Of a DNA stretch of 64,000 bases, positions 35,027 to 44,340 are shown in pieces. The position numbers and the translations under genes were made by a program. The DNA lies in assembly GCA_011947345.1 (NCBI GenBank), contig JAAVTG010001027.1, forward strand, positions 34,785 to 98,784. Direction: 5' to 3'. The notes below the pieces were generated by a model that was given only the letters and a program-made list of their open reading frames with translations, did no database searches and had not been told where the DNA came from. Every line of letters begins with the position of its first letter. The first letter of the stretch is position 1. The stretch comes from Phytophthora quininea. Taxonomy: Eukaryota > Oomycota > Peronosporomycetes > Peronosporales > Peronosporaceae.

Positions 35027-35761
35027 ATGCTGCGGATGTTATGGAATATTGCTTCGGGTCTAGTGCATAAAGCTTTACACCCGAAATTTTGGTCAGAAAT
35101 GGCAGGGCTCCACTTTCCTGCAGTCTGGAGAGCTCGATCCGGTTTCTTGGACTGCGACGTCAACTTGCACCTCAACAACTCGTCCTACTTGTTCAGCATG
35201 GAACTCGCTCGCTGGCATTTCGTCGCGTAAGATACTTCTATTATTTTATTTTATATATTGAACTCTGACATGTTGAGTTCTGCTTTTGCCAGGTCTACTG
35301 GCATCCTGTGGCAAGCGTTGAAGCATCGACGGATGTTCTTGGCAGCTTCTCAAGCGATTCGGTACCGCCACGCGATTTCTCCGTTCCAAGCCTACGAGAT
35401 CCGCACACAAATGGTGTACTGGGACGGTCACTGGATCTACTTTCTCCACCAATTTCAATGCCCAGCCACCGGTAAACAGTTTGCTGAAGGATTATGTCGA
35501 GTCATGGTCAAGCAGAAAGGTGAAATGGTGTCGTTTGAGAAGATGATTGCAGAAGTTCACGACGGACCGATTCCGTCCCGACCATCCGAAGTCCCGGACG
35601 TTGTCAAAGGCTTCTTGGATTGGGATGCAGCTAGTCGATCCAGTATGGAAGCTGCTGATGGTATCACGAAACAAAAGAAGAATTCCGAGACAAAGAAACC
35701 CGACAAATTGGTGGCTCGAATTTGGGAAGAGATGCAGCGCTCTATGAACCGACCGTATTGA
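35027..35761 (+). CDS. Thioesterase-superfamily (hotdog-fold) protein
   Basis: There are two exons, 35027-35226 and 35293-35761, with an intron of 66 bp (GTAAGA...TTGCCAG). The first exon has DCDVNLHLNNSSYLFSMELA, which matches the acyl-CoA thioesterase/THEM6-type motif (D-x-N-x-H-x-N-N-x-x-Y). The second exon has the usual hotdog strands (YEIRTQMVYWDGHWIYFLHQ). The C-terminal extension is Lys-rich. It would hydrolyse acyl-CoA or a related thioester; the substrate is unknown. The frame is open throughout. It lies 125 bp downstream of Lon in the same direction. Confidence 0.8.
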
Positions 35762-35774
35762 GCCGTTGTTCATT

Positions 35775-36095
35775 TAGCTCTTGCCGAGGTGCTGAAGACA
35801 CGACTTGAACTCGCTGCAAATTGAACGTACCAGGCCGGAGTCTCCGAATCCGTTCAGGTCTTTCCCATTCATTACCCACGCGTTGAAATCGATGCTTTTC
35901 TTTTTCCGGGTCGTTCTGCATTGGCCTGAGGAGCTGTTGACTCCTTGTTTTCTTTCCTACTGGTGCTGGCCTGACTTTCACCACACCGTATCGTCGAGTC
36001 TGAGACTGCGCAGGAATTTTTGTATTTCGATGGAAATACCACCATCAGCTGTCGAGCGACAGCAAAGCCGTCGACGACCGATTTCGATGTTACTC
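35775..36095 (-). pseudogene. Relic of an RXLR-type effector, C-terminal part
   Basis: A minus-strand frame reads DFNAWVMNGKDLNGF followed by a tail ending LQHLGKS. This aligns with the C-terminal region of the effector at 42041-42513 (DFNEWVHEGRTLHAF...HLEDLG). A KFLRS segment upstream, in another frame, may be the RXLR region. No convincing signal peptide remains. It is a decayed family member. Confidence 0.5.
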
Positions 36096-36337
36096 ATCAA
36101 GGCACCAGTGACCCTCTTCCATGGGTGGCTTCAAATCCTAGAATATATTGTTAACGCTACGTTTGTGGCCGCGCAAGCTAAACCATCTTGGGAATGGTTT
36201 AGCTTACGAGACCGACCGCAGTGGCGTATCACCGTCAAGCGATGTTCATGCAGAGCAATAGACGTGCTCTGCTGTCAGATCTACACTTCATTCTCCAACT
36301 TCCTCTTCACCGCTCGAGTTCTCCTCACCCGACACCC
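36096..36337. other. Short intergenic stretch upstream of the split effector
   Basis: No motif-bearing frame is visible. It may contain the promoter of the effector starting at 36338. Confidence 0.4.
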
Positions 36338-36411
36338 ATGAGGCTCTCGTACTTGCTGGTTACCATTGCAGCGGCTTTCATCGCCAACGGTGATGTCGTC
36401 TCGTCGGCTCT

Positions 36412-36690
36412 TAGAAGAACGCCTCGCAGAGAGACTTTCAAGTTCACCGCAAAACCAAGAATGAATTTGTTATCTCCCACTACCGTGTGCTCTGCGAGTC
36501 TACACACACAAACGTGTCGTACACGAGGAGGAAACTCCGTTGGACATGCCGACCAGCCACGGGCAACTTCAACAGCTAAAACCCCTTTGATCATACGTGT
36601 CCCAACTAACGGCACGTAGATCGTCTTGTCTCGCCTTGCACCTGGCTTTAGCTGAGTGATTACTATCGTTCTCGGGCAGCTTTCCTGCTA
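36412..36690 (-). repeat. 3' LTR of Copia element
   Basis: 279 bp, matching 41250-41532 except for a four-base indel (the right copy has GTGA extra) and two adjacent base differences (TT/CC). It is flanked on the left by GCTCT (36407-36411). Confidence 0.93.
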
Positions 36691-36704
36691 CTCCCACCTC
36701 ACTC

Positions 36705-39700
36705 TTACTGAACCAGGATTGCCGCTGACACGTCTTCAACGTTCAGCGCTTGGCGAACTCTGGAACCGACGAGGTCCCAACGCTTTCGTGAAAATGTCCG
36801 CAGTATTGCTCGCACTCGAGACATACTGGACTTGAATCTTGTTCTTTTCACGTACTCAGCGATTTTACGGCTTTTCTTGGCAGCCGTCTTCATCTGCTTA
36901 TAATTTCCATGTTCCGTCATTACCTTGATGGCGCTTTGATTATCAATAAACAAGGTCGAACATGGCGGAGCTTCACCACGAATTTCCTTCAGTAATTTTC
37001 TCGCCCAGATCAGATCCTCGACGCACTTACTTGCCGCGGTCAACTCGGAGCTGCAAGTAGCCGTGGTCACTTTTCCTTGCTGTTTGCTCTTGTACATAAA
37101 GCAACAGCCATTCAGTTGCAACAGGTAACCAGTATTGGACCAGCTTGTATCTGGACAATTCGCATGGTCAGCATCACAGAAGGCATTGATTCGCAGTGGT
37201 AACACGTCGCCCTCGCGCTTGTAAACTAGACCGTAGTCTCGCGTACCACGCAGGTAGCGCAGCACACGCTTAGCGCACTGAAAATTCTCTTTTGTGTAAG
37301 CTGACGCGTAGCGCGAAATACTCCGCACTGCATTCGCCAAATCGGGCCGTGTGCATGCCACCAAATATTGCAATGCTCCCACCAGCTCTCTGAACGGTAT
37401 GTTTGGATCATTAATCTTGTTAGGATCGGTCTCTTTTGGAGGTAGCTTCTCATTCTGCATCAGTGGCGAACCCAGCGGCCGTGCGTCGCTCATACCAAAA
37501 CGTTCTAACACTCGATCAATGTATGCCGCTTGTGAAATAGTCAACACTTCGCCAGGAATAAAGTTCACTTCCATAGCCAAAATGTGCTTCACTCGCCCGA
37601 GGTTTTTCAGCGCAAACTTCGCACTCAATTCTTCAATCACCTCCTCGATGTCTTCCGACTTGCTCGCGACCAGAAGATCATCTACGTACACTGTTACGTA
37701 TACCACGTGACCATCCTTCCACCGTTGGTAGAGACCCACGTCAAAATCGCACTGCGTGAAGCCAATATCAATCAGGTGTTTATGTAGTGTTTGGTACCAC
37801 AACCGTGAAGCTTGCTTTAGGCCATACAGTCCCTTCAGCAACTTACAGATCCTGTCCGTTCCATCGTGAAAGTGATCAGGTTGCTCCATGTATATTTTAA
37901 CGCCGTCCAGCTCGCCATTCAAGAAGGCAGTAACGAAATCAACATGATAGCAATCAAGGTCCAACAGAAATGCTAGTAGCAACAGCATGCGCACCGTTTC
38001 TATTTGCACTATTGGTGAATAAGTGTCCACATAGTCCACACCGTACTGTTGTCCACATCCTTTCACCGCCAGCCTTGCTTTATATCGATCAACTTTCCCT
38101 TTCTCATCAAGCTTTGCCTTCAACACCCATGTGGATTTCAAAACATTGCACGGCTCCTTTGGTCTGTCCACAAGTTTCCAGGTGCCGTTGATTTGATGAG
38201 CTTCCATCTCCAACTCCATTGCCTCCAACCATTTGTCGCGAAATGGGGACTCTAGAGCTTCTTCAACACATGACGGATTCCCAGTCAGTGCTTCCATTGA
38301 CGCCATCACATAATTTTTGAGCCGCACATTTTCCAGCTTCTTGCGTTGAGATCGCCGCAAGCCACGCTTTCGCTTCGAACTGTGTCTTGGCTGACTGCCA
38401 GCTCGAGTGTTTTGATTTGCTTTTCGTTGACTCCACGGTAGCAGATCATCCGTAGTTGGCATCGCACCAGTTACAATTTTGTCACTTTCGACGTCCTCTC
38501 TTCCAGACTCGTCTTCCGGGATGCCTGCCACTCCCACCGAATCTGTTTCATCTCGGCTCACTTCATTTTCCTCCGAACGTGTTTGATGTTCAACAGTCGC
38601 TACAGCTTCTCGCACCACTGTTCCCGCGTTGCTACGCACTGTCTGCTCTGCCACGTACTCCACCGGCAGTGGAATAAACGGTATCTGGGGATAATAACTC
38701 TGTCTGCCCTTCAACAGCGCGTTTATATAAGTACGCTCGACCGTCACGTCCTCACGGAACTTGACGTCACGGGCTTCAATCATCTTCCCCGTTCGCAGAT
38801 GCAACAGACGGTAGCCATGCCCAGACTTCGGAAAGCCAAGAAACAATGCAGGTTCAGCTTTTGCTGACAGCTTGTGCTTCCGAATTTCCTTTGGTACGAA
38901 CACATATCCTACACAGCCACAAACTTTCAGCTGTTCCACGCTCGGCTTCAGCCCAGTAAGCTTTTCTGTAGGCGTCAAACCTTTTAAGGCTTTTGTCGGG
39001 CTCAAATTGTCCACTTCCACCACGTATTGCAACACTTCAGGCCACAACACTGTCGGCAAATTGGCGGCCAGCATTACTGCACGCATCTTATTCACCAACA
39101 CCCCGTTCAGCTTCTCGACCAAACAGTTCTCTTCAGGCGTATACGGATGAGTGGGTATGAACACGATCCCGTTCTTTTCCAAGAACTCCTTCAATGTATT
39201 GTTCACATATTCACCACCACCATCGCTCGTGAAAGTCTTTATTTTCTTGCCCCGTGCCAGTAGTTGCGACATCAGTCGTTGTACATTACCAGCAGCTTCA
39301 TTCTTTCGACCAAGCATGAAACACCACTTGTATCTTGAGCCCTCGTCGTGTATCAACTGGAAATACCTCGACGCACCGAGCCCAGGCAACAATTTTCCCA
39401 TATCACAGACGTCTGACGTCAACCGCTCAAAGCTCACAGTAGTTCGCTTGCTAGTTGCGTTACCATACGACATTCGCTTCTGCTTAGCCGACATGCAACT
39501 CGAACACTTCAACCGCGCTTTCAGTTGCTCCGACGGAATATTCATTCCATCCACTATGTGATTCTTCACCATGAACTTCAGAGATGCTTCGTTCAGGTGA
39601 GCCAATCGCTCGTGCCACTTCATCAATGGACTGCTATCTGCATTCACCGTCGCCATCGCCACTGATTTAGCCTCTCCAAACGTGCCATTGTTCAGCCAGT

Positions 39701-40421
39701 AGTGACGACCATGAAAGATGAACTCCAAGCATTTTCCATTTCTGGTCAAGAACATTTTGCACGGCAGTTCTTTCGGATCACTGGTGGTCAACGCCCATCC
39801 CGACTCTATCATTACGCCGAGACTGAGTATGTTCACTGGTCCAGACGGAGTAAACTCTACGTTTTCAACAAGCAAAGTCATCTCATTCTGGCTCAGTTTA
39901 TCCATGGCAGGGATCACCACAGTTCCACACTCTTTCCCATGCGTTATCTCACCATTCCAGATCTTAAACGACGAAGTTGACTTCTTAAAACTTGTGAGCA
40001 ACTCACGCTCCGTGCACACGTGTGCCGTCGTTCCCGAGTCCAGCATCCAGTCACCTTTTGGGCTGTGGTGCCGGTCTCTCTTCGTCGCCATCCCGATGAA
40101 ACCCTCACTTTCAGAACTACTACTGCTGCTGCTTTCATTCTGCTGATGAGCGTGCGCCACGAACCGCATGTAGCCCATCGCACCAGAAGTAGCCGGCTTG
40201 TCCTGCTTGGCTCCATCGTTTCCACCTTTCCCACCTTTCTTCCTTTTATTCTCCTTCCCCTGATCGTTGCCCTTCGTGTCTTGGCCTTTGTTTTTATTGG
40301 CCTTGTAATGCCAGCAATCTCTCCGCATGTGACCAAGTTTCTTACAGTAATAGCAGCGAATAGCTCGCTTTTGCCCGCTCCAGTAGTCTGCACTTGTCCT
40401 TTTGTTGCCGGGCCTTGACAT
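36705..40421 (-). CDS. Copia polyprotein (zinc knuckle, protease, integrase, RT, RNase H)
   Basis: This 1238-residue uninterrupted frame has domains in Copia order. First is a CX2CX4HX4C knuckle (CYYCKKLGHMRRDC), then a protease (WMLDSGTTAHV). Integrase follows, with an H-H-C-C finger (HERLAHL ... CSSC) and DDE residues (TSDGGGEYVN and PEENCLVEKLNG). Reverse transcriptase carries YVTVYVDDLLVASK. RNase H (DADHANCPDTSWS) ends in the IDNQSAI region. All key residues are visible, so this copy may be functional. The gag frame upstream is offset relative to this one, so expression would need a frameshift or the junction carries an indel. Confidence 0.92.
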   Translation of the reverse strand: MSRPGNKRTSADYWSGQKRAIRCYYCKKLGHMRRDCWHYKANKNKGQDTKGNDQGKENKRKKGGKGGNDGAKQDKPATSGAMGYMRFVAHAHQQNESSSSSSSESEGFIGMATKRDRHHSPKGDWMLDSGTTAHVCTERELLTSFKKSTSSFKIWNGEITHGKECGTVVIPAMDKLSQNEMTLLVENVEFTPSGPVNILSLGVMIESGWALTTSDPKELPCKMFLTRNGKCLEFIFHGRHYWLNNGTFGEAKSVAMATVNADSSPLMKWHERLAHLNEASLKFMVKNHIVDGMNIPSEQLKARLKCSSCMSAKQKRMSYGNATSKRTTVSFERLTSDVCDMGKLLPGLGASRYFQLIHDEGSRYKWCFMLGRKNEAAGNVQRLMSQLLARGKKIKTFTSDGGGEYVNNTLKEFLEKNGIVFIPTHPYTPEENCLVEKLNGVLVNKMRAVMLAANLPTVLWPEVLQYVVEVDNLSPTKALKGLTPTEKLTGLKPSVEQLKVCGCVGYVFVPKEIRKHKLSAKAEPALFLGFPKSGHGYRLLHLRTGKMIEARDVKFREDVTVERTYINALLKGRQSYYPQIPFIPLPVEYVAEQTVRSNAGTVVREAVATVEHQTRSEENEVSRDETDSVGVAGIPEDESGREDVESDKIVTGAMPTTDDLLPWSQRKANQNTRAGSQPRHSSKRKRGLRRSQRKKLENVRLKNYVMASMEALTGNPSCVEEALESPFRDKWLEAMELEMEAHQINGTWKLVDRPKEPCNVLKSTWVLKAKLDEKGKVDRYKARLAVKGCGQQYGVDYVDTYSPIVQIETVRMLLLLAFLLDLDCYHVDFVTAFLNGELDGVKIYMEQPDHFHDGTDRICKLLKGLYGLKQASRLWYQTLHKHLIDIGFTQCDFDVGLYQRWKDGHVVYVTVYVDDLLVASKSEDIEEVIEELSAKFALKNLGRVKHILAMEVNFIPGEVLTISQAAYIDRVLERFGMSDARPLGSPLMQNEKLPPKETDPNKINDPNIPFRELVGALQYLVACTRPDLANAVRSISRYASAYTKENFQCAKRVLRYLRGTRDYGLVYKREGDVLPLRINAFCDADHANCPDTSWSNTGYLLQLNGCCFMYKSKQQGKVTTATCSSELTAASKCVEDLIWARKLLKEIRGEAPPCSTLFIDNQSAIKVMTEHGNYKQMKTAAKKSRKIAEYVKRTRFKSSMSRVRAILRTFSRKRWDLVGSRVRQALNVEDVSAAILVQ

Positions 40422-41245
40422 GAAGTCTGTCCCATCTGCATGACTACTTGCGAGCCGCTATCCTGCACTCCACTTGCTCCAGCTGTGTCTGCAGCCATTT
40501 TGTCCATTTCGTCACGAGACAGCAACGCATTCTTCACTTGCTGCAAGGTTGGTGGATTGCCTTGCCGGTTGGAGAAATCAAACTGAGTCAAGATTTCGCG
40601 ATGCACCGCACACACTCCCATCAACAGCAATTGCGACATGGATGTGTCATCAATTACGAAGTTGGGGCCCATGTGCTGCAGTCGCTGCCGAAAAGCATTC
40701 ATCTCCTGGATGTAGTCCGCCATCTTCTGTCCGGGCTTGAAAGGGTGCGTATACAATTCACGCTTCTGCGCGTCGTCATCCTGAACGCCCCGTATAATCG
40801 TCTCCATGGCCAGCCGATTTCGCATATCAAATTGGCGCTGCAACACTGGATCGGTAGCAGGACGCGTTTCCTCTCCAGTCACCACCTCCCAAGAGTCTCT
40901 CTGCTCTAGGTACAACTTCAACCTCTTCTGGTAAACCTCAAAGGTGTCAGTGAACTTGGGTGGCTTGCTGCTGCCAAGCGGCCTTGGTATCTCCATCACT
41001 GGATTTGCACACGGTTGTGCCGCAGATTGACCCGCCGGCACTTCCGTCACCTCCGACTGCCCATCCAGTGTCCCACCAGTTGACCCAGATGCTTGTATCG
41101 GCGTCGCTGCAGCTTGCCCTGCCGCACTCGACGCTGCAGTCTGCACGCTTTGACTCGAATCTTGTCCTCCTTGGTTTGGTGTACTAAAGTTGGCGTTGTC
41201 ACTCATCTCTCTACTTTGATCGCGAGCGGATAACGTTGGGCTCAT
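40422..41245 (-). CDS. Copia Gag
   Basis: The Gag-like region is a Gln/Ser/Thr-rich N terminus, then a UBN2/Copia-type gag core (KFTDTFEVYQKRLKLYLEQR and MADYIQEMNAFRQRLQHMG). The first ATG (41245) lies inside the putative primer binding site; a second in-frame ATG follows at MSDNANF. The frame continues past the start of the pol frame but loses protein character there (about 40420), so the real product probably passes into the pol frame. Confidence 0.85.
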
Positions 41246-41249
41246 AACC

Positions 41250-41532
41250 TAGAAGAACGCCTCGCAGAGAGAGTGACTTTCAAGTTCACCGCAAAACCAA
41301 GAATGAATTTGTTATCTCCCACTACCGTGTGCTCTGCGAGTCTACACACACAAACGTGTCGTACACGAGGAGGAAACTCCGTTGGACATGCCGACCAGCC
41401 ACGGGCAACTTCAACAGCTAAAACCCCTTTGATCATACGTGTCCCAACTAACGGCACGTAGATCGTCTTGTCTCGCCTTGCACCTGGCTCCAGCTGAGTG
41501 ATTACTATCGTTCTCGGGCAGCTTTCCTGCTA
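41250..41532 (-). repeat. 5' LTR of Copia element
   Basis: 283 bp, almost identical to the left LTR. It is followed by the target duplication GCTCT (41533-41537). Confidence 0.93.
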
Positions 41533-42040
41533 GCTCTTACCAACACTAGCGTCGCAAAAGCTGCTGCTGCTGCTGACGGTATTTCCTGCGTGGTGCCGTC
41601 CAGAACGACGACAACGACGACGCCGGGGAAACGGAGAAGAGTGCCGCCGCCGCCCACGACAAGGCCAAAACAGAGGAGAGCGCCACCGACGATAATGACG
41701 ATGAAGAAGAGAGAAAATTTCCTGTTCAGCGAGAGCTGGTACAAGACTTTGTCATCCGTCTGCTTCGAGCTGAGTTGTTTGGACAGGTTCTTCATAGCGG
41801 AAACCGAACTTTCTGGAATGATACTGCTGCTTTGTACGGGTCGAACTTTTGCCTTGTGTGCCGCACTGGTAATTATGGCGGCTGGTAGGGGGAAAATATC
41901 TGCCACAACGGCGAAAAGAAAAAGAGACCGGAAATCGACGTGATGGGGCCACCAAGTTGTTTTTACTGCAGTGCACAAGATTAACGTGCGACTCGCGTTT
42001 TGGAAACACGACGCTTGTTCCAAAAACGAATTCCGCGACT

Positions 42041-42513
42041 TCACCGTCGATCCTTTCTCCCGAGATCCTCCAGGTGGACTTTACAATCAGCGCGAATATT
42101 ATTCACGAGAGCAGAGTGTCCAAAATTCCTTTCAAATTTCTGGTCGAACGCGTGCAACGTTCTGCCTTCATGAACCCACTCATTGAAATCGGGAATTCTC
42201 TTGTTGCCGTCGTTTTTCATGGTCTTCAAGAGCTTCTCGTTCTTCTCCGCCTGGGTGGCTTTGGCGACTCGCTTGGCTGCTTTTGTGTCACCAAGGATCT
42301 TGTCGAAAGCCGCCGAAAACTTCACTCTCTCTCTTCATCGTCTTCGCTGCCTAAATCATCGTTGTCCTCGGTGTTAAAACCTCGTAGGAATCTCTTGTCG
42401 GTCGCAATGTCTTCCACGAAAGCTTGCGGTACACTCGTAGTCAGGTTGATACCCACTGCAACACTGGTGAAGAAAGCCACGGCGATGGAAACCAGCCAGT
42501 ACGAAATGCGCAT
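42041..42513 (-). pseudogene. RXLR-dEER effector, frame-broken at a GA repeat
   Basis: A textbook effector layout is visible: signal peptide MRISYWLVSIAVAFFTSVAVG, then RFLRG at about residue 41, then an acidic stretch ending DDEER. Immediately afterwards a GAGAGAGAG run is off by two bases, so the helical C-terminal domain (AAFDKILGDTKAAKRVAKAT ... DFNEWVHEGRTLHAF) is in another frame and ends at 42041. It shares its C-terminal region with the loci at 49082-49540 and 35775-36095. It would be secreted and host-directed if intact. Confidence 0.85.
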
Positions 42514-43234
42514 GGAAATTGTAGACAGGAAAACTAAATAATTTCGAGGATGGAAAGAAGGAAGTTTGACGGTTGTCTTCCATGGGCCATGAAGCGATTA
42601 TACACCTTGAAATCACCCTTCTTGTCGACAATGCTTTTCGAATAAACTTTTGCGCCAGCACAGCGTGGTTACTTATCTACTGGTGAAGAGGCTCAATCCC
42701 AATAATAGTCACACTGGATAAACGCAAAGGCTGGCGCGAATTGCTTGTGCATAATGCAGAAGAGATGTCAAAGTTGCAGGCTGTACGGACCATATTCGCA
42801 TCATCATTGTGAACTTCTGTTTTGCTTATTGCAACATTTTCTGACAAAGCTTTGATGTATCCGAGCGCATTGTCGAGGCAAATGGACACACCTCGGCTCG
42901 GATTGGAGAGAGAAGTGCAATGCTACCATTCAAAACGGTTGCCCTTTAGCCACACGACTTACTCGAATTTACTAAGAGTACGGCCCACTATTGCTGTACT
43001 TCCAGCAATACGCCTCGAATGCGAATACGAGGACACTAAGCCGCAAGGTGACGAAGCTCAGAATAAGGCGGTGGCAAACTTACGAGAAAAATAAGCAAGG
43101 TGGCCGCGTAATTTGTAGCGCATTAGGACTCCATAGTTGTTACATATACTATATCACTGAGAACCTCTCGGTGATATCCTCTCAGTGACAATGGGCTTGC
43201 AGCGCGTACAGTACGCCACCTTTGCTTTGCTTGG
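42514..43234. other. Stretch without recognisable gene
   Basis: There are only short frames and no transposon ends. A small inverted repeat lies near 43150-43185 (GAGAACCTCTCGGTGATATC and neighbours). Confidence 0.5.
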
Positions 43235-44223
43235 CTATTGTCCTCGCTCGAACGCCTCAGCCACCTTATTCCGCTCTTGCCCTTCAGCCTCCTCCTTCTT
43301 CCTATGTCGTCGCTCATGCGCGTAGCAGCTTTGTTTCACCTGGTACCATTTCCCGCACTTTCGGCAATTCATGCCTCGATAGTTCCAGGTCTTGTATCTG
43401 GCAACGGTCTTCGCTCGGTCTGGATTGCATTGGCACCACTTCATGTGGTCGTGTAAAGCACTAACAGTGTTTACTAGCACGGGGCAGTGAGTGCATTTGT
43501 ATCGCTTCTCAGCAACCGAATCGGGAGTCTGCTTGGTCAGAGTGCTGCCTGTGACGATTAATTTGCTCTGAGCGTGGCACGACATTGCGGTCGAAGCCGC
43601 CGCGCAGTACACTAAATCACCACGCAAGATCACACAATCGCCTGGGTCGAGAGTGATAAATTCCCGGGCTGCTGGGTTTGCGATCGCGCCGAAGCATCGC
43701 CTGTACATCACAAAACTTGAGCAAGCCTCTAGCCCGACGATCAGGCTGGCCTGGATGGTCTTCGGATTCGTCTTGAGTCCGTTCGAGACATCTTGAATGG
43801 GGTAAGACACTCTCGGTGTCTGCTCCTTCGCTCCGGGAAATTGGTTGCGATTGTCCAGTCTTCAATTGCCCAAGCCATGCCATACGGATGGACAAGGCGC
43901 CGTGCTGCTTTTGGAAAGACTTTGTGTTCTTCTTGGCCAGCGAGGCATATAGTCTATTCCCTTCGACGCTTCCCGTCACGTTTGCTCTTGTTGGTTCTTG
44001 ACCACGCTGTTGACAAGATCGATCGCAAGCGCGCCCTTAATAACCATGTGGCCAATTTGCCATAGTTGTTGTAGGCGGCGTTCGATGTCAGAGGCTTCCG
44101 TGTCCATCTTGCTCCTGTCTTGATCTCCGCCAGTTCGAGAGTGAACCCAAAACGAAAGCTCACGTGCATGCTGCCGGGCAGCCTGGGCTTCAAGCGCAGC
44201 GTCCCGCAGCCACATCGCAGCAC
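43235..44223 (-). pseudogene. C2H2 zinc-finger protein, frame-broken
   Basis: The C-terminal part has two zinc fingers, YKCTHCPVLVNTVSALHDHM and NCRKCGKWYQVKQSCYAHER (Cys2-His2 with the second pair of ligands further on), and a basic tail. In the middle is LDPGDCVILRGDLVYCAA, a cupin-like strand motif seen in some repeated oomycete genes. The N-terminal part (LRDAALEAQAARQHARELSF) is helical. Frame changes at about 43980 and 43810 separate the three parts. A repeat-family gene or element-derived gene is possible. No specific role can be given. Confidence 0.55.
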
Positions 44224-44340
44224 GTATGTGTTGTTAAAATATAAGCATTTACGACAACCTGGGTTTGCAGGTCTCCAACAGCACGCTAAGTATCCGCACG
44301 AAGCTCTTTCGAACCTTGACAGAGGTTGATGGAGCCAAGA

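Larger units (their letters stand above)
21763..35090 (+). repeat. Right arm of the large inverted duplication
   Basis: The right arm mirrors 1-7835, with the same gene order on the plus strand: effector, coiled-coil gene, Lon, thioesterase. It contains the 7.6 kb hAT insertion at 22814-30404 and lacks the Crypton. It has about 60 bp near 21820-21880 that the left arm lacks, and it retains the 170 bp of Lon deleted on the left. The outer end cannot be placed, because the left arm leaves the window at the equivalent of 35090. Confidence 0.9.
36412..41532 (-). mobile_element. Copia LTR retrotransposon
   Basis: The 5.1 kb element is transcribed on the minus strand. Its LTRs are 279 and 283 bp, and GCTCT target duplications lie at 36407-36411 and 41533-41537. 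The LTRs begin TAGCAGG and end TTCTA on the element strand, that is TA...TA rather than TG...CA. Gag and pol are long and open. The primer site just inside the 5' LTR is GGTTATGAGCCCAACG, complementary to an initiator tRNA-Met anticodon arm rather than to a tRNA 3' end. The few LTR differences indicate a young insertion. Confidence 0.95.
36338..41888 (+). pseudogene. RXLR-type effector split by a Copia element
   Basis: A signal peptide (MRLSYLLVTIAAAFIANG) starts at 36338. The gene is interrupted at 36411, a few residues after the predicted cleavage site, by the Copia element and resumes at 41533. Behind an Ala-rich stretch is a degenerate RXLR-like motif (YFLRG), then an acidic region with DDEEERKF (dEER-like) and about 50 further residues to the stop at 41888. 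A frame change lies between the Ala stretch and the RXLR-like motif. The gene is disabled by both the insertion and the frame change. The remaining C-terminal region shows no clear similarity to the other effectors here. Confidence 0.75.

Noticed and set aside
41505..42044. A hydrophobic 179-residue minus-strand frame that could be a membrane protein
   Set aside because: It is antisense to the acidic region of the split effector. Asp/Glu codons give Val/Leu/Phe on the other strand, so the hydrophobicity is a by-product.
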